Of a stretch of DNA of 64,000 nucleotides, positions 33,724 through 42,738 are shown one piece after another. Position 1 is the first letter of the stretch; every line of letters starts with the position of its first letter. A program made the translations under genes and the position numbers. The DNA is taken from assembly GCA_964565805.1 (NCBI GenBank), contig CAZMGH010000011.1, positions 1-64,000 of the forward strand, written 5' to 3'. This stretch comes from Catenibacillus sp964565805 (GTDB lineage: Bacteria; Bacillota; Clostridia; Lachnospirales; Lachnospiraceae). Under the pieces are notes generated by a model. That model did not search any database. It worked only from the letters and a program-made list of their open reading frames with translations, and had not been told where the DNA came from.

Positions 33724-34200
33724 TTAGTTATATTTTTCTTTCAGTCGCTGAGCTACCAATGGGGGAACAAATGGGGAAATATCACCTTTATGAGATGCGT
33801 ATTCCCGGACCACACTAGAGCTTAAATAAGAATACTGGACATTGGTTACCAAAAACATGGTATCCATTTGCGGGCAAACGATCCGGTTGGACTGAGCCCA
33901 CTGAAGCTCATATTCAAAATCAGTTACCGCCCTTAATCCCCGGACAACCATGGTAGCATTGCACTCTACGACAAAATCTACCAGCAATCCTTCAAAATGG
34001 CGAATCTCCACATTAGGAATCCCCTGGCATACTTCACTTAACATATTAACACGTTCTTCGGCAGAAAACAACGGCGTTTTTGAACTATTATGTAAAACTC
34101 CGATCACCAGATGATCTACCATCTTGGCTGCCCTGTTTATAATATCCACATGTCCATTGGTCACCGGATCAAAACTTCCGGGATAAACAGCTATTCGCAT
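33724..34200 (-). CDS. coaD: Phosphopantetheine adenylyltransferase
   Basis: A 158-residue enzyme of coenzyme A synthesis. It starts RIAVYPGSFDPVTNGHVDII with the TxGH site, and has VVRGLRAVTDFEYELQ and the ISSS-like YSYLSSSVVRE segment. Normal length, AGGAGG ribosome site. It follows rsmD by 9 bases, the standard rsmD-coaD pair. Confidence 0.97.
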   Translation of the reverse strand: MRIAVYPGSFDPVTNGHVDIINRAAKMVDHLVIGVLHNSSKTPLFSAEERVNMLSEVCQGIPNVEIRHFEGLLVDFVVECNATMVVRGLRAVTDFEYELQWAQSNRIVCPQMDTMFLVTNVQYSYLSSSVVREYASHKGDISPFVPPLVAQRLKEKYN

Positions 34201-34209
34201 AGTATCCTC

Positions 34210-34764
34210 CTATTTCCTCTCAATAAACACGTGTTTATTGGTTTTGTATATTTTTTCTTTATATATATGAAAGGACAGATCCTTCAGGTAATCAAATGAT
34301 GTGCGCAGATCCGCTTCCACAACGATAATGGTATATTCATCCACCAGACAAGACTGAGACAAATATTCCAGAGTGCTTTTTTCCAGCAGCTTTCCATAAG
34401 GGGGATCCATAAAGATAATATCAAAAGGCGCCTCTTCCCGCTCAAGGAGGCGCAGCGCCGACAAAACATCCTTTCTCAGGATCCTGGCCTGTGCGTCAAG
34501 GCGGGTAAATTTCAGATTTTCCTCAATACAGTCTGCAGCCTTCGGCATCTGTTCCGCAAAAATGCAGCTTTCGGCCCCGCGGCTTAATGCCTCAATCCCA
34601 ATAGCGCCGCTTCCGGCAAACAGATCCAGAAAGCGGCAATCTGCCAAATAGGGAGTTAATACATTAAACAGGGTTTCTTTGATCCGGTCTGTCGTCGGCC
34701 GGGTCTCCAGGCCATCTATAGTTTTTAAGGGCAATCTTCTTGCCTTTCCTGCAATAACTCTCAT
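34210..34764 (-). CDS. rsmD: 16S rRNA m2G966 methyltransferase RsmD
   Basis: A 184-residue SAM-dependent methyltransferase acting on 16S rRNA. Motifs: MRVIAGKARRLPLKTIDGLETRPTTDRIKETLFN at the start, FLDLFAGSGAIGIEALSRGA for SAM binding, and the catalytic DPPYGK. The AGGAG ribosome site is 15 bases from the ATG, longer than usual. The transcript begins with a large hairpin (34791-34852). Confidence 0.95.
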   Translation of the reverse strand: MRVIAGKARRLPLKTIDGLETRPTTDRIKETLFNVLTPYLADCRFLDLFAGSGAIGIEALSRGAESCIFAEQMPKAADCIEENLKFTRLDAQARILRKDVLSALRLLEREEAPFDIIFMDPPYGKLLEKSTLEYLSQSCLVDEYTIIVVEADLRTSFDYLKDLSFHIYKEKIYKTNKHVFIERK

Positions 34765-34790
34765 AATTTCTTATTTTTTCTCCTAAAAGA

Positions 34791-34852
34791 CAGCAGCTCA
34801 GCTATGGGATTCACTTTCTTTTGGCGTTGTCAGTCCCATGGCTGAACTGCTG
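34791..34852 (-). other. Large hairpin in the rsmD leader
   Basis: CAGCAG, TCAGC and ATGGGA (34791-34809) pair in order with TCCCAT, GCTGA and CTGCTG (34834-34852), with one mismatch and one wobble. It begins about 10 bases after the expected start of the rsmD transcript and ends just before its ribosome site. No T run follows the stem. Confidence 0.65.
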
Positions 34853-34868
34853 CAAAACTACTATTTCT

Positions 34869-34896
34869 ATTTTATTCTACTTCCCTTATTTGTCAA
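34869..34896 (-). promoter_or_regulatory. Promoter of rsmD-coaD
   Basis: On the minus strand TTGACA (34891-34896), 16 bases, TAAAAT (34869-34874). The start of transcription would fall just before the leader hairpin. The remaining 140 bases back to the recG stop hold only a GGGG/CCCC hairpin near 34975-34998 and no gene. Confidence 0.68.
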
Positions 34897-35040
34897 GCCT
34901 TCAATTTAAAAAAATGCAAAGACCCACAGAGGATTTCGCCAACAGAGCCGTTCTGGTAAGCTGTAAGTTTTCTGGGGACACTATTATTATGGCCCCCAAA
35001 AAAATAAATACACTGGGAAATAATTCAAAATTCGACAAAC

Positions 35041-37092
35041 CTATAAGACAAGGCTGTCGCCGCCGTTTTTCATGTACCGTTCCAGCTTATCCTTAAGTTC
35101 TCTGTGTTCAGGCAGCGCCAGCTGCTCATCCTTTTCCACCAGAGCCTTTGCCGTCTGGGTGGCCTCCTTTAATAGATCTATATCATTAAAAATGTCTCCG
35201 ATCTTAAATTCCATAATGCCGCTTTGCTTCAGGCCGAAAAGATCTCCCGGTCCCCGAAGCCGAAGATCTTCTCCGGCAATAAAAAAGCCGTCGTTAGACT
35301 TTACCAGAACTTCCAGCCGCTCCTTGGCGCTTTTTTTATCTGAAGTATTTACAAAAATACAATAAGACTGGGCATCTCCCCGGCCCACACGGCCTCTGAG
35401 CTGATGGAGCTGAGCCAGACCAAAGCGCTGGGCGTCTTCGATCATCATCACGGTGGCATTAGGCACATTAACCCCAACCTCTACCACCGTCGTGGATACA
35501 AGGACCTGGATCTGCCCCGCCCCAAACCGTTCCATGATCTGATTTTTTTCCTTAGGCTTTTGCTTTCCGTGGAGATATTCCACACATATATCCGAAGGCA
35601 GAGCCTCCCTCAGCCGTACTGTGTAGTCAATGACATTTTCCGCCTCCATCATCTCGCTTTCCTCCACCATAGGACAGATCACGTAGGCCTGATGGCCCTG
35701 GCGGACCTGCTGCTCAATAAAACGGTAAGCCGTTTTCCTGTAATTTGTTCCAACGACACAATTTTTTATAGGAAGACGCTTTGCCGGAAGCTCATCCATC
35801 ACTGAAATATCCAGATCTCCGTATAGAATAATGGCAAGGGTTCTTGGAATAGGCGTTGCACTCATCACAAGCACATGAGGTGTCTCTCCCTTACCAGAAA
35901 GGAACTCCCGCTGGCGAACCCCAAAGCGGTGCTGTTCATCGGTTACCACAAGGGCCAGACGGTCATAAATGACTTTTTCCTGGATGAGCGCGTGGGTGCC
36001 TACAATAATATCTGTCTCATGAGCTGCGATCTTTTCATATGCAGCCCGCTTTTCCTTTGCCGTCATACTACCGGTGAGCAATGTCACTCTCACATCAAAT
36101 GGCCCATAAAGCTGGGTAAAGGATTCAAAATGCTGCCGGGCCAACACTTCTGTAGGCGCCATGATACACCCCTGAAAGCCATTTTTAGCAGCCTGCAAAA
36201 GAGCCAAGGCCGCCACAATCGTCTTTCCTGAGCCTACGTCCCCCTGAATGAGGCGATTCATCACATTTTCCGAGGCCATGTCCTTCTGGATCTCCTTCCA
36301 TGTGCGCATCTGAGCGCCAGTGAGGGCATAAGGCAGGGAATGGATCAGATCATCACACTCTGCCGATGGAGCCATAGGATAGTAATTTTTTACCTGACGG
36401 GTCTGTTCCCGCATACTCTGGATGGCCAGGGCAAAAATAAAAAATTCATCAAAAACAAGGCGGCGTCGGGCGGTAAGCATCTGTTCCCAATCCTTTGGAA
36501 AATGTATCTGGCGAAGAGCAAAGTTGTATTCTGCCAGCTTATATTGGTATCGGACGCTATCGGGAAGGAACTCTCTGGACAGATCCACGCTTTCCAGAGC
36601 CTGTTCGATAAGTCGGATCAAAAGTTTGTTGCTCACCCCTTCTGTCAGAGGATAAATAGGCTGCATGGAGTTAAGCTTTTCTTTATATTCCTCCGGGGTA
36701 AAGATCATCGGCTGCTCCATGGTCAGGCTTCCCCGCTTATTGACCGGAGTTCCCCGAAAGATCCATGTAGTCCCGGACTTAAAGGAATTTTTCAAATAAG
36801 GCATATTATACCAGGTCATATAAAGCATCCGCCCCGGGCCCTGGGTCTTTAAGGTGACGGATGCGACGCGGGTGGCCCGGTTTACTGCCGGAGGACTCAT
36901 AACTGTGCATATAACAGCAGCGGTCTTCCCCTCCTGAACCTCTTCGGGGAAGACCGGCGCTTCATAAACATCATAATTTTTCGGATAATACTCCAGCAGA
37001 TTTTCAATGGTAAAAATGCCCAAGCGTGCCAGGAGCTTTTCCGTCTTCTCTCCCACGCCTTTAAGGGTCATAATCTTACTGTTTAAATCCAT
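35041..37092 (-). CDS. recG: ATP-dependent DNA helicase RecG
   Basis: A 683-residue helicase that reverses stalled replication forks and processes branched DNA. The N-terminal wedge (OB) domain is followed by the helicase core: GDVGSGKTIVAALALLQA (motif I), DEQHRFGVRQR (motif II), MSATPIPRTLA (III), and QLRGRVGRG (VI). Full length. It starts 6 bases after fakA with no clear ribosome site, so translation is probably coupled to fakA. Confidence 0.97.
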   Translation of the reverse strand: MDLNSKIMTLKGVGEKTEKLLARLGIFTIENLLEYYPKNYDVYEAPVFPEEVQEGKTAAVICTVMSPPAVNRATRVASVTLKTQGPGRMLYMTWYNMPYLKNSFKSGTTWIFRGTPVNKRGSLTMEQPMIFTPEEYKEKLNSMQPIYPLTEGVSNKLLIRLIEQALESVDLSREFLPDSVRYQYKLAEYNFALRQIHFPKDWEQMLTARRRLVFDEFFIFALAIQSMREQTRQVKNYYPMAPSAECDDLIHSLPYALTGAQMRTWKEIQKDMASENVMNRLIQGDVGSGKTIVAALALLQAAKNGFQGCIMAPTEVLARQHFESFTQLYGPFDVRVTLLTGSMTAKEKRAAYEKIAAHETDIIVGTHALIQEKVIYDRLALVVTDEQHRFGVRQREFLSGKGETPHVLVMSATPIPRTLAIILYGDLDISVMDELPAKRLPIKNCVVGTNYRKTAYRFIEQQVRQGHQAYVICPMVEESEMMEAENVIDYTVRLREALPSDICVEYLHGKQKPKEKNQIMERFGAGQIQVLVSTTVVEVGVNVPNATVMMIEDAQRFGLAQLHQLRGRVGRGDAQSYCIFVNTSDKKSAKERLEVLVKSNDGFFIAGEDLRLRGPGDLFGLKQSGIMEFKIGDIFNDIDLLKEATQTAKALVEKDEQLALPEHRELKDKLERYMKNGGDSLVL

Positions 37093-37098
37093 AATTCA

Positions 37099-38793
37099 TC
37101 ATTCTACTGAAACAATATAATAGTAAATGGGCTGTCCGCCGCTTTCCAGCTCCACATCGCAGTCCGGATACTTTTCCTCCACTGCGTCAGCCAAAGCCTT
37201 GGCATCCTCTTCTGTTACATCGGCGCCGTAGTAAATGCTGATCAGCTCTGCGTCCTCGTACATCATGGCATCAATAAGGTCGCTTGTGGTCTGGGCAATG
37301 TCTTCGCCCACAGACAAAATACCGCTGTCACCAAGACCCATAACGTTGCCTTCCTTAATGGTCTTGTCATCGACCACCGTATCACGGACCGCATAAGTCA
37401 CCTGGCCGGACTTAACATTTCCCATTTCCTGGGTCATGCGCTGAGCATTTTCATCCGCAGACTGGCCTGGGACAAAATTGATCAGCGCCGTGATTCCCTG
37501 AGGCACAGTCTTTGATGGGATGACCACGATCTGTTTGTCTTCTGTAAGAGACTGGGCCTGCTGAGCTGCCAGAATGATATTTTTATTATTGGGCAGGATG
37601 TAAATGGTGTCCGCATGAACCTGGTCAATGGCGTTTAACATATCCTCTGTGCTGGGGTTCATGGTCTGACCCCCTTCAATGATATAATCTACGCCGAGGC
37701 CTTTAAAGATCTCGTTCATTCCCTGGCCTACAGAAACGCTGATAAATCCGCTTTCCTTCCGAGGCTGGGACTTGCGGGCCTTTTCCTGCTCCTCCTCAAG
37801 CTGCTGGGCTGCCATCTTCTGTGCATCCTTGATCACCTTTTCATGATGCTCTTCCCGCATGTTATCAATCTTCATGCTGGTAAGAGAACCATAGCTTAAG
37901 CCTTTCTGAATAGCGAGGCCGGGATCATTGGTATGTACATGGACTTTTACAATATCATCCAGCCATACGCACACAATAGAATCACCGATGGAAGCCAGGT
38001 ATTTTTTAAATTCATGCTCGGTCTTTTCGTTAAACTCTTTTTCAAGCATAACGATAAATTCCGTACAATAGCCAAACTTAATGTCTGCAGTATCAATATT
38101 TTCAGATCCGGCTCCTGTCCCGAACACAGAGGACTTGGCGCCGACTGCATCTGCGGAAATCTCAATGTCTGTTTCCTTTCCGATGAGACAGTCATAGCAG
38201 CCCTTTAACACTTCCATAAGGCCCTGCCCGCCGGAATCTACCACACCGGCCTGCTTTAACACAGGCAGAAGCTCCGGTGTCTGAGAAAGAACATAATCTC
38301 CATATTCCAAAACCTCTTTCAGGCCTTTTTCCAGATCGTCGCAGTCAATGGCTACTTCCTCAATCTTCTCAGCCATCTCTCTGGCAACGGTAAGAATCGT
38401 CCCTTCTTTCGGTTTCATAACCGCCTTATAGGCAGTTTCTGCAGCTCTTGCAAAAGCATCTGCCATAACAGACATATTGATCTCGCTGTACTCTTTGATC
38501 TCTTTTGTAAAACCCCTGAAAAGCTGGGATAAAATAACTCCGGAATTTCCTCTGGCGCCTCTTAATGCTCCCATGGAAATGGCCTTTGCCAGGTTTTCCA
38601 TGGTAGGCTCAGTGATCTGACTCACTTCCTTTGCTGCTGCCATAATGGTCAAAGACATATTTGTTCCTGTATCTCCGTCCGGTACCGGAAAAACGTTCAG
38701 CTCGTTAATCCACTCCTTTTTCCCTTCTATTCTGCGGGCTCCGGAAAGAAACATCTTCTGCAGCATCCCGGCATCAATCGTTCTTATAGCCAC
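37099..38793 (-). CDS. fakA: Fatty acid kinase catalytic subunit FakA-like (YloV, DAK2 domain)
   Basis: A 564-residue protein. The N-terminal Dak-type nucleotide domain has FPVPDGDTGTNMSLTI and GARGNSGVILSQL, with the Asp residues that bind ATP-magnesium. The C-terminal half is the DegV-like region that docks the fatty-acid-binding partner FakB. FakA phosphorylates exogenous fatty acids to acyl-phosphate for PlsY. No FakB gene is in the window. GTG start with AAGGAGG 9 bases upstream. It stands between asp23 and recG as in Bacillus yloU-yloV-recG. Confidence 0.92.
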   Translation of the reverse strand: MAIRTIDAGMLQKMFLSGARRIEGKKEWINELNVFPVPDGDTGTNMSLTIMAAAKEVSQITEPTMENLAKAISMGALRGARGNSGVILSQLFRGFTKEIKEYSEINMSVMADAFARAAETAYKAVMKPKEGTILTVAREMAEKIEEVAIDCDDLEKGLKEVLEYGDYVLSQTPELLPVLKQAGVVDSGGQGLMEVLKGCYDCLIGKETDIEISADAVGAKSSVFGTGAGSENIDTADIKFGYCTEFIVMLEKEFNEKTEHEFKKYLASIGDSIVCVWLDDIVKVHVHTNDPGLAIQKGLSYGSLTSMKIDNMREEHHEKVIKDAQKMAAQQLEEEQEKARKSQPRKESGFISVSVGQGMNEIFKGLGVDYIIEGGQTMNPSTEDMLNAIDQVHADTIYILPNNKNIILAAQQAQSLTEDKQIVVIPSKTVPQGITALINFVPGQSADENAQRMTQEMGNVKSGQVTYAVRDTVVDDKTIKEGNVMGLGDSGILSVGEDIAQTTSDLIDAMMYEDAELISIYYGADVTEEDAKALADAVEEKYPDCDVELESGGQPIYYYIVSVE

Positions 38794-38819
38794 TGCTCTC
38801 TTCCTCCTTAAATTCGTAA

Positions 38820-39176
38820 TTAATCGATCACGCGGACGCCTTCAACAAATACGTTGACAGTTCCTACCTTGATCCCGGTGAACTCTTCCACTTTATAGCG
38901 GACATTGCTCATCAGATTATCTGCCACAGCGGCAATGCTTACACCGTATGCGACTATAATATGGAAATTTATATGAAGAACGTTGTCTTCAATAGTGACA
39001 TCCACGCCCTTGGCGAGACTGTCCCTCTTTAACAGCTTTGTAAGGCCGTCTTTCATGCTGACCATAGCCATTCCTACAATGCCGAAGCACTCAATGGCAG
39101 CCAGGCCGGCGTACTTGGCAATAACATCCAGATCAACATTCACTTGACCCATATCCGTAACTACTCGACCTTTCAT
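38820..39176 (-). CDS. yloU: Asp23/Gls24 family protein (YloU)
   Basis: A 118-residue small protein with the Asp23 core: VDLDVIAKYAGLAAIECFGIVGMA and VAYGVSIAAVADNLMSNVRYKVEEFTG. Members bind the membrane periphery or the cell-envelope stress system; YloU accompanies FakA almost everywhere, for unknown reasons. GGAGG ribosome site. Its leader has a strong hairpin at 39213-39269 and a TATAAT at 39292-39297 with a poor -35. Confidence 0.92.
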   Translation of the reverse strand: MKGRVVTDMGQVNVDLDVIAKYAGLAAIECFGIVGMAMVSMKDGLTKLLKRDSLAKGVDVTIEDNVLHINFHIIVAYGVSIAAVADNLMSNVRYKVEEFTGIKVGTVNVFVEGVRVID

Positions 39177-39212
39177 AGATATACCTCCAATTTCAAAATT
39201 TCGGTGTTTTGC

Positions 39213-39269
39213 GGGTCAAGTCAATATGTTTTTTCATGCAAGCGTGAAAAAAACATATCTATTTGACCC
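39213..39269. other. Long hairpin in the leader of asp23-fakA-recG
   Basis: GGGTCAA (39213-39219) pairs with TTGACCC (39263-39269), and ATATGTTTTTTCATG pairs with CGTGAAAAAAACATAT, with one bulged base and a 4-base internal loop between the blocks. About 24 pairs in all. It sits between the asp23 -10 box and its ribosome site on the minus strand. No T run follows it. Confidence 0.7.
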
Positions 39270-39353
39270 TGGTACCATCATTCTATTATGTATTATAACC
39301 GCTTTTTACGAAAAAGAAAACGATAATTTGTAATAAATTTTCCCTATTTTCAC

Positions 39354-39382
39354 TTGCATTTATAATTTCTTTCTGTTAAAAT
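39354..39382 (+). promoter_or_regulatory. Promoter of rpmB
   Basis: TTGCAT (39354-39359), 17 bases, TAAAAT (39377-39382), with an extended TGT before the -10. The leader is about 45 bases and ends in AAGGAGGTG. Confidence 0.7.
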
Positions 39383-39433
39383 AGGCTTGTTGTAAACCTG
39401 CACAGGTTAATTTCACTCAAGGAGGTGCTTTCA

Positions 39434-39619
39434 ATGGCTAGATGTGCAATTTGTGATAAAGGAGCTCACTTTGGTATCCAGGTATCGCACTCACATAGAA
39501 GAAACAACAAAATGTGGAAATCCAACATTAAAAAAGTGAAAGTAAATGTAAACGGAGCTGCTAAGAAGATGTACGTTTGTACTTCCTGCTTAAGATCCGG
39601 TTTAGTTGAAAGAGCTTAA
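39434..39619 (+). CDS. rpmB: 50S ribosomal protein L28
   Basis: A 61-residue basic ribosomal protein starting MARCAICDKGAHFG. It has two cysteine pairs, CAIC and CTSC, so it is a zinc-binding form like L32 in this window. Start ATG at 39434 with AAGGAGGTG upstream. It stands alone on the plus strand between two minus-strand operons and is closed by two terminators. Confidence 0.97.
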   Translation: MARCAICDKGAHFGIQVSHSHRRNNKMWKSNIKKVKVNVNGAAKKMYVCTSCLRSGLVERA

Positions 39620-39623
39620 TAGT

Positions 39624-39657
39624 AAAGAGACCAGCAATCGCCGGTCTCTTTATTTTT
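39624..39657 (+). terminator. Terminator 1 after rpmB
   Basis: AAAGAGACC (39624-39632) pairs with GGTCTCTTT (39643-39651), followed by ATTTTTT. Confidence 0.92.
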
Positions 39658-39663
39658 TGGTGT

Positions 39664-39690
39664 GCCCGGCAAGCAGCTGCCGGGCTTTTT
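39664..39690 (+). terminator. Terminator 2 after rpmB
   Basis: GCCCGGCA (39664-39671) pairs with TGCCGGGC (39678-39685), followed by five T on the plus strand. The second of a tandem pair; it also lies just past the stop of the FHA gene but has no T run on that strand. Confidence 0.85.
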
Positions 39691-39695
39691 AACCA

Positions 39696-40781
39696 TCAAT
39701 CCGCATAATAGGTAAACTCATCATTCGCGAAACTAATACGCACGCCGTTAAGAAGGATATAATTCTTTCCTGCTTCCAGGGACTCCCCGTTAAGGAATGT
39801 GGAATTAGTGGAATAATTATCGCAAATATAGTAAGCGCCATCGATTTTATGTATAATGGCATGCATACGGCTCACTGCCGGATTATCTGTCAGGAGATAA
39901 TCTGCCATTCCGGGAATCTTTCCGATCTTAAATTCATCTTTATTAATAACGATCTTCTCACCGTTTTTCTTCCGGATCATATAAGGGAAGGACTGAGACG
40001 CTCTCCGGCTTTCATGTACCGACTCATGTGTACTTACATCATCCAGATGGATCTCCGGAACATCCATAACCTCCTTTCTCGCCTCATCCTTAAGCGGCAT
40101 AAAGGAAATCTCATCTTCAGCCCGGCCTGGGGCAGGTTTGGAAGCTGCCGGAGATTTCAGAGGAATCATGTCCGGCTCCTGAGATTTCTCATACACTGGC
40201 CCAGAGGCTTTATGATAGGCCGACGCCTGCGCATCTTCCTGCTCCAGGTTGTCCAGATAATCAATAAAATCCGTCGGATTCAGCTTTTTATTCCGGTTCA
40301 GGTAGTTAATGATCTTTCCGATATATTCCAGATTTTCCGAACTGTCATACTGCATATTTACGATCAGTTCCCGGATATAGCTGCGCAGCGGCTTGATCTG
40401 CAGGCCCGGATTTACTGCCGGAACACAGATAAAACGCAAACTTCCGGTTTCTTCGGAAACATACACAAGATCAGAATCCAGCAAAATAAACTTAGGGCTG
40501 ATATTTTTTTCCATACCATATAAAAGGGCATCCGCTACAGCGGCAAATAAAGCGATAGCTTCCCTCTTTGTCATAACTTTGTTTAACTGGCTGCGCAGAG
40601 GCACACGGCCGGTAATATCATAGTAAATATGATGCTTATCATATTCTGCATAAATCAGCGGACTGTTCCATTCACTTAAGGCCCGGGCTGCCTCCTCATC
40701 CATCATAGCTGTTGATGGCAACCGTAATGTAAGGGTTTTCTCAAAGGGTACTGTGTCCATTTCAAATTTATCAATGTTCAT
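39696..40781 (-). CDS. FHA-domain protein with N-terminal DUF6382-like region
   Basis: A 361-residue soluble protein. Residues 1-190 resemble DUF6382, a region without known function that looks distantly like a pseudokinase fold (LLDSDLVYVSEETGSLRFICVP). A low-complexity linker follows (190-265). The C-terminal FHA domain has FKIGKIPGMADYLL, SRMHAIIHKIDGAYYICD and NSTFLNGE, with the phosphothreonine-binding Arg and Ser. It would recognise a phosphothreonine partner. It is the last gene of the six-gene unit from 45056. No Ser/Thr kinase gene is in the window. Confidence 0.82.
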   Translation of the reverse strand: MNIDKFEMDTVPFEKTLTLRLPSTAMMDEEAARALSEWNSPLIYAEYDKHHIYYDITGRVPLRSQLNKVMTKREAIALFAAVADALLYGMEKNISPKFILLDSDLVYVSEETGSLRFICVPAVNPGLQIKPLRSYIRELIVNMQYDSSENLEYIGKIINYLNRNKKLNPTDFIDYLDNLEQEDAQASAYHKASGPVYEKSQEPDMIPLKSPAASKPAPGRAEDEISFMPLKDEARKEVMDVPEIHLDDVSTHESVHESRRASQSFPYMIRKKNGEKIVINKDEFKIGKIPGMADYLLTDNPAVSRMHAIIHKIDGAYYICDNYSTNSTFLNGESLEAGKNYILLNGVRISFANDEFTYYAD

Positions 40782-40896
40782 TTTTTATCCTCCTGGTTAT
40801 AAAAATATATCTTTAATCCTGGCTCATCACCCCCCCCAAAGCCCCGGCGCCTTACCTTCATTCTATGGGCTTTTGTCAGGGGATTTGCATGAAACC

Positions 40897-41304
40897 TTAT
40901 TTTTCTTCGCCATCAATAATATCGTCCACAGCCTTCTTTACCTCCGGATCCATCTGGGTTTTTCCCTTGTCTGTAAATTTATTTACCACATCCGGAATAA
41001 GGTCGATGATCTTAGAAACCGCGTCCTGAGGCTGATTGACAGGGATCATCTTGGTCACGCCGTTAGAGATTACCAGCACAGCAGAGGGCTTTACCTTGCC
41101 GCCCATACCGCCTCCGGCGCTGTTTTTTTCTGTTTTTTCCCAGGCGCCTGCCGCCACGCCGAAAGACACATCCACTAAAGGAACGATGATCGTGTCATTC
41201 ACATGAACCACATCCCCGACCACGGTTTTAGCGGATATAAAGCTGTCCATGCCTTTAAACAATGACTCAACCGTTGTCGTAAACTTACTTTCTTTTTCTG
41301 CCAT
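40897..41304 (-). CDS. ytfJ: GerW/YtfJ family sporulation protein
   Basis: A 135-residue protein of the YtfJ family: VVGDVVHVNDTIIVPLVDVSFGVAAGAW, a glycine-rich AGGGMGGKV, then KPSAVLVISNG. In Bacillus GerW is made in the forespore and affects spore germination. The neighbour upstream is DUF2953, the same pair as Bacillus ytfI-ytfJ. GGAGG ribosome site. It suggests a spore-forming lineage, though such genes can persist in non-sporulators. Confidence 0.88.
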   Translation of the reverse strand: MAEKESKFTTTVESLFKGMDSFISAKTVVGDVVHVNDTIIVPLVDVSFGVAAGAWEKTEKNSAGGGMGGKVKPSAVLVISNGVTKMIPVNQPQDAVSKIIDLIPDVVNKFTDKGKTQMDPEVKKAVDDIIDGEEK

Positions 41305-41370
41305 CTTTATCTCATACCTCCTGACCTGTTTTCACAGCTACGGTCGGCGCCTAGCGCCCTCATATCATCA

Positions 41371-42315
41371 TTATATATGCTTAAAAGACTGGATGACCCT
41401 GCGTATATCCTTATTGAGAACTAACCTTAACGCAGCTCTCACAAAGACAGCCAGCTGGATCCTTCCTGCCATATAAAGCTCTCCCTGAGCTTTCTTTTCT
41501 TCAAAATCCGGATACAAAGCGACATGATCCTCATAAACCGGATATAAAAGACTTAGCGCACCCAGAGCATACCCTGTAGATGCAGGATCCTCAAATCCAA
41601 AATAAAGCTTTCCCGAAAGTTTCACCGGCTTTATATGCCGTAATATACGAAACAGTTCTTTTTTTAATGTCCTAAAAGCCGACCGGTTTTTAGGATCAAA
41701 CAAAATAGCCATAACCCCATCTTTTTTTTTCCGGATTCCGGCAAGCTTTTTAAGGAACCGGTCCTTCTTTTTCCCCATGGAAGCCATTTTGTTCTTTATC
41801 CTTTGAATCTTGCCCTGAAGCATATTTTTTATTGCAAACAGCTTCCCCTTAATCCTTTCCACAGGGCTGGACTTTTGTGTTCCTTCCGCGGATTTTTCCG
41901 CCGCAGGTACAACTTCCGGCATCTTAAGCACCTTTCCCGGCGTCTGCGTCTTCTCCTGGCTGGCCCGAGGCGTCGACATTCGTGCCGCTTTGGGCGCCTT
42001 TTCTTGTCTTTTATCTTTATTATGTTCGGAAGATTGATTTTCATTCCGCAAATTGTCATAAATTCGCTTTCCCAGGATCCGGGCAACAATGTGTACACTG
42101 CCATCCTCGCCCCAGGGATAGGTCACTTTAATACTTATGGCATGAAACAGCCAGTAAACCTTCGCCGTTCCCTCCAGGCTGTCGTACCGGGACCCTTTCA
42201 TCCGATACCGGATGGGAACAAAAAGCACTGTACACAGGGCAAGGACCACAAGACCGATGATAACAGCGATCACTATGCCAATGATTTTTAAAATCAGTAA
42301 AAGAATATGTATCAT
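41371..42315 (-). CDS. DUF2953 membrane protein (YtfI-like)
   Basis: A 314-residue protein. One N-terminal membrane segment (ILLLILKIIGIVIAVIIGLVVLALC) is followed by VPIRYRMKG and YPWGEDGSVHIVARILG. The middle (about 95-200) is lysine-rich and of low complexity. The C-terminal part holds the DUF2953 core: LSGKLYFGFEDPASTGYALGALS, and it ends in RLVLNKDIRRVIQSFKHI. In Bacillus the homologue sits beside ytfJ. AAGGAG ribosome site. Molecular function unknown. Confidence 0.85.
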   Translation of the reverse strand: MIHILLLILKIIGIVIAVIIGLVVLALCTVLFVPIRYRMKGSRYDSLEGTAKVYWLFHAISIKVTYPWGEDGSVHIVARILGKRIYDNLRNENQSSEHNKDKRQEKAPKAARMSTPRASQEKTQTPGKVLKMPEVVPAAEKSAEGTQKSSPVERIKGKLFAIKNMLQGKIQRIKNKMASMGKKKDRFLKKLAGIRKKKDGVMAILFDPKNRSAFRTLKKELFRILRHIKPVKLSGKLYFGFEDPASTGYALGALSLLYPVYEDHVALYPDFEEKKAQGELYMAGRIQLAVFVRAALRLVLNKDIRRVIQSFKHI

Positions 42316-42393
42316 TCCAGCGCTCCTTCCATATGCCCTTTCACTTTTCCCGGCAACGGGCCAAAGGCGGCTTCTGACAGCAGATATTTGACT

Positions 42394-42720
42394 TTAAAAA
42401 GCTTTTTCCTGCTCCAGATCTGTAAATCGGCGGATATTTACATCCCCGGTGGCCTGGTAGGCATCGGACGCCATTTTCTCAAACAGCTCAAAAGCCTTAT
42501 ATTTTCCGGAAGCAATCCCTAAAATATCATAGTCCGCCGATTTATACCAGGACTGCTTCAGATAAATGCCCTGGATGATCTCCGGCATATCCTTTCCCTT
42601 CGGCAGGATAATATAATAATAATATCCCGGATATTTTTTAAATTTAAACCTGTACCGGATCCTGGCAGGGCTTTCTTTTATATTTTCATCAATATACAAT
42701 GGACGGCGCCATCGGATCAT
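42394..42720 (-). CDS. Uncharacterised 108-residue protein
   Basis: A small basic-to-neutral protein, MIRWRRPLYIDENIKESPARIRYRFKFKKYP..., with a tyrosine-rich patch (YPGYYYYIILPKG) and no signal peptide or membrane segment. No family recognised. It lies 18 bases after the 463-residue gene and 78 bases before DUF2953, in the same direction, with codon use like its neighbours, so it is likely a real gene of the unit. Confidence 0.72.
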   Translation of the reverse strand: MIRWRRPLYIDENIKESPARIRYRFKFKKYPGYYYYIILPKGKDMPEIIQGIYLKQSWYKSADYDILGIASGKYKAFELFEKMASDAYQATGDVNIRRFTDLEQEKAF

Positions 42721-42738
42721 CAGATCCCACTTCCTTTA

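Noticed and set aside
34975..34998. GGGG/CCCC hairpin as recG terminator
   Set aside because: The T run lies on the wrong side of the stem for the minus-strand transcript.
39849..40523. 224-codon open frame on the plus strand
   Set aside because: It is antisense to the FHA gene, has no ribosome site, and its product looks like random basic sequence.
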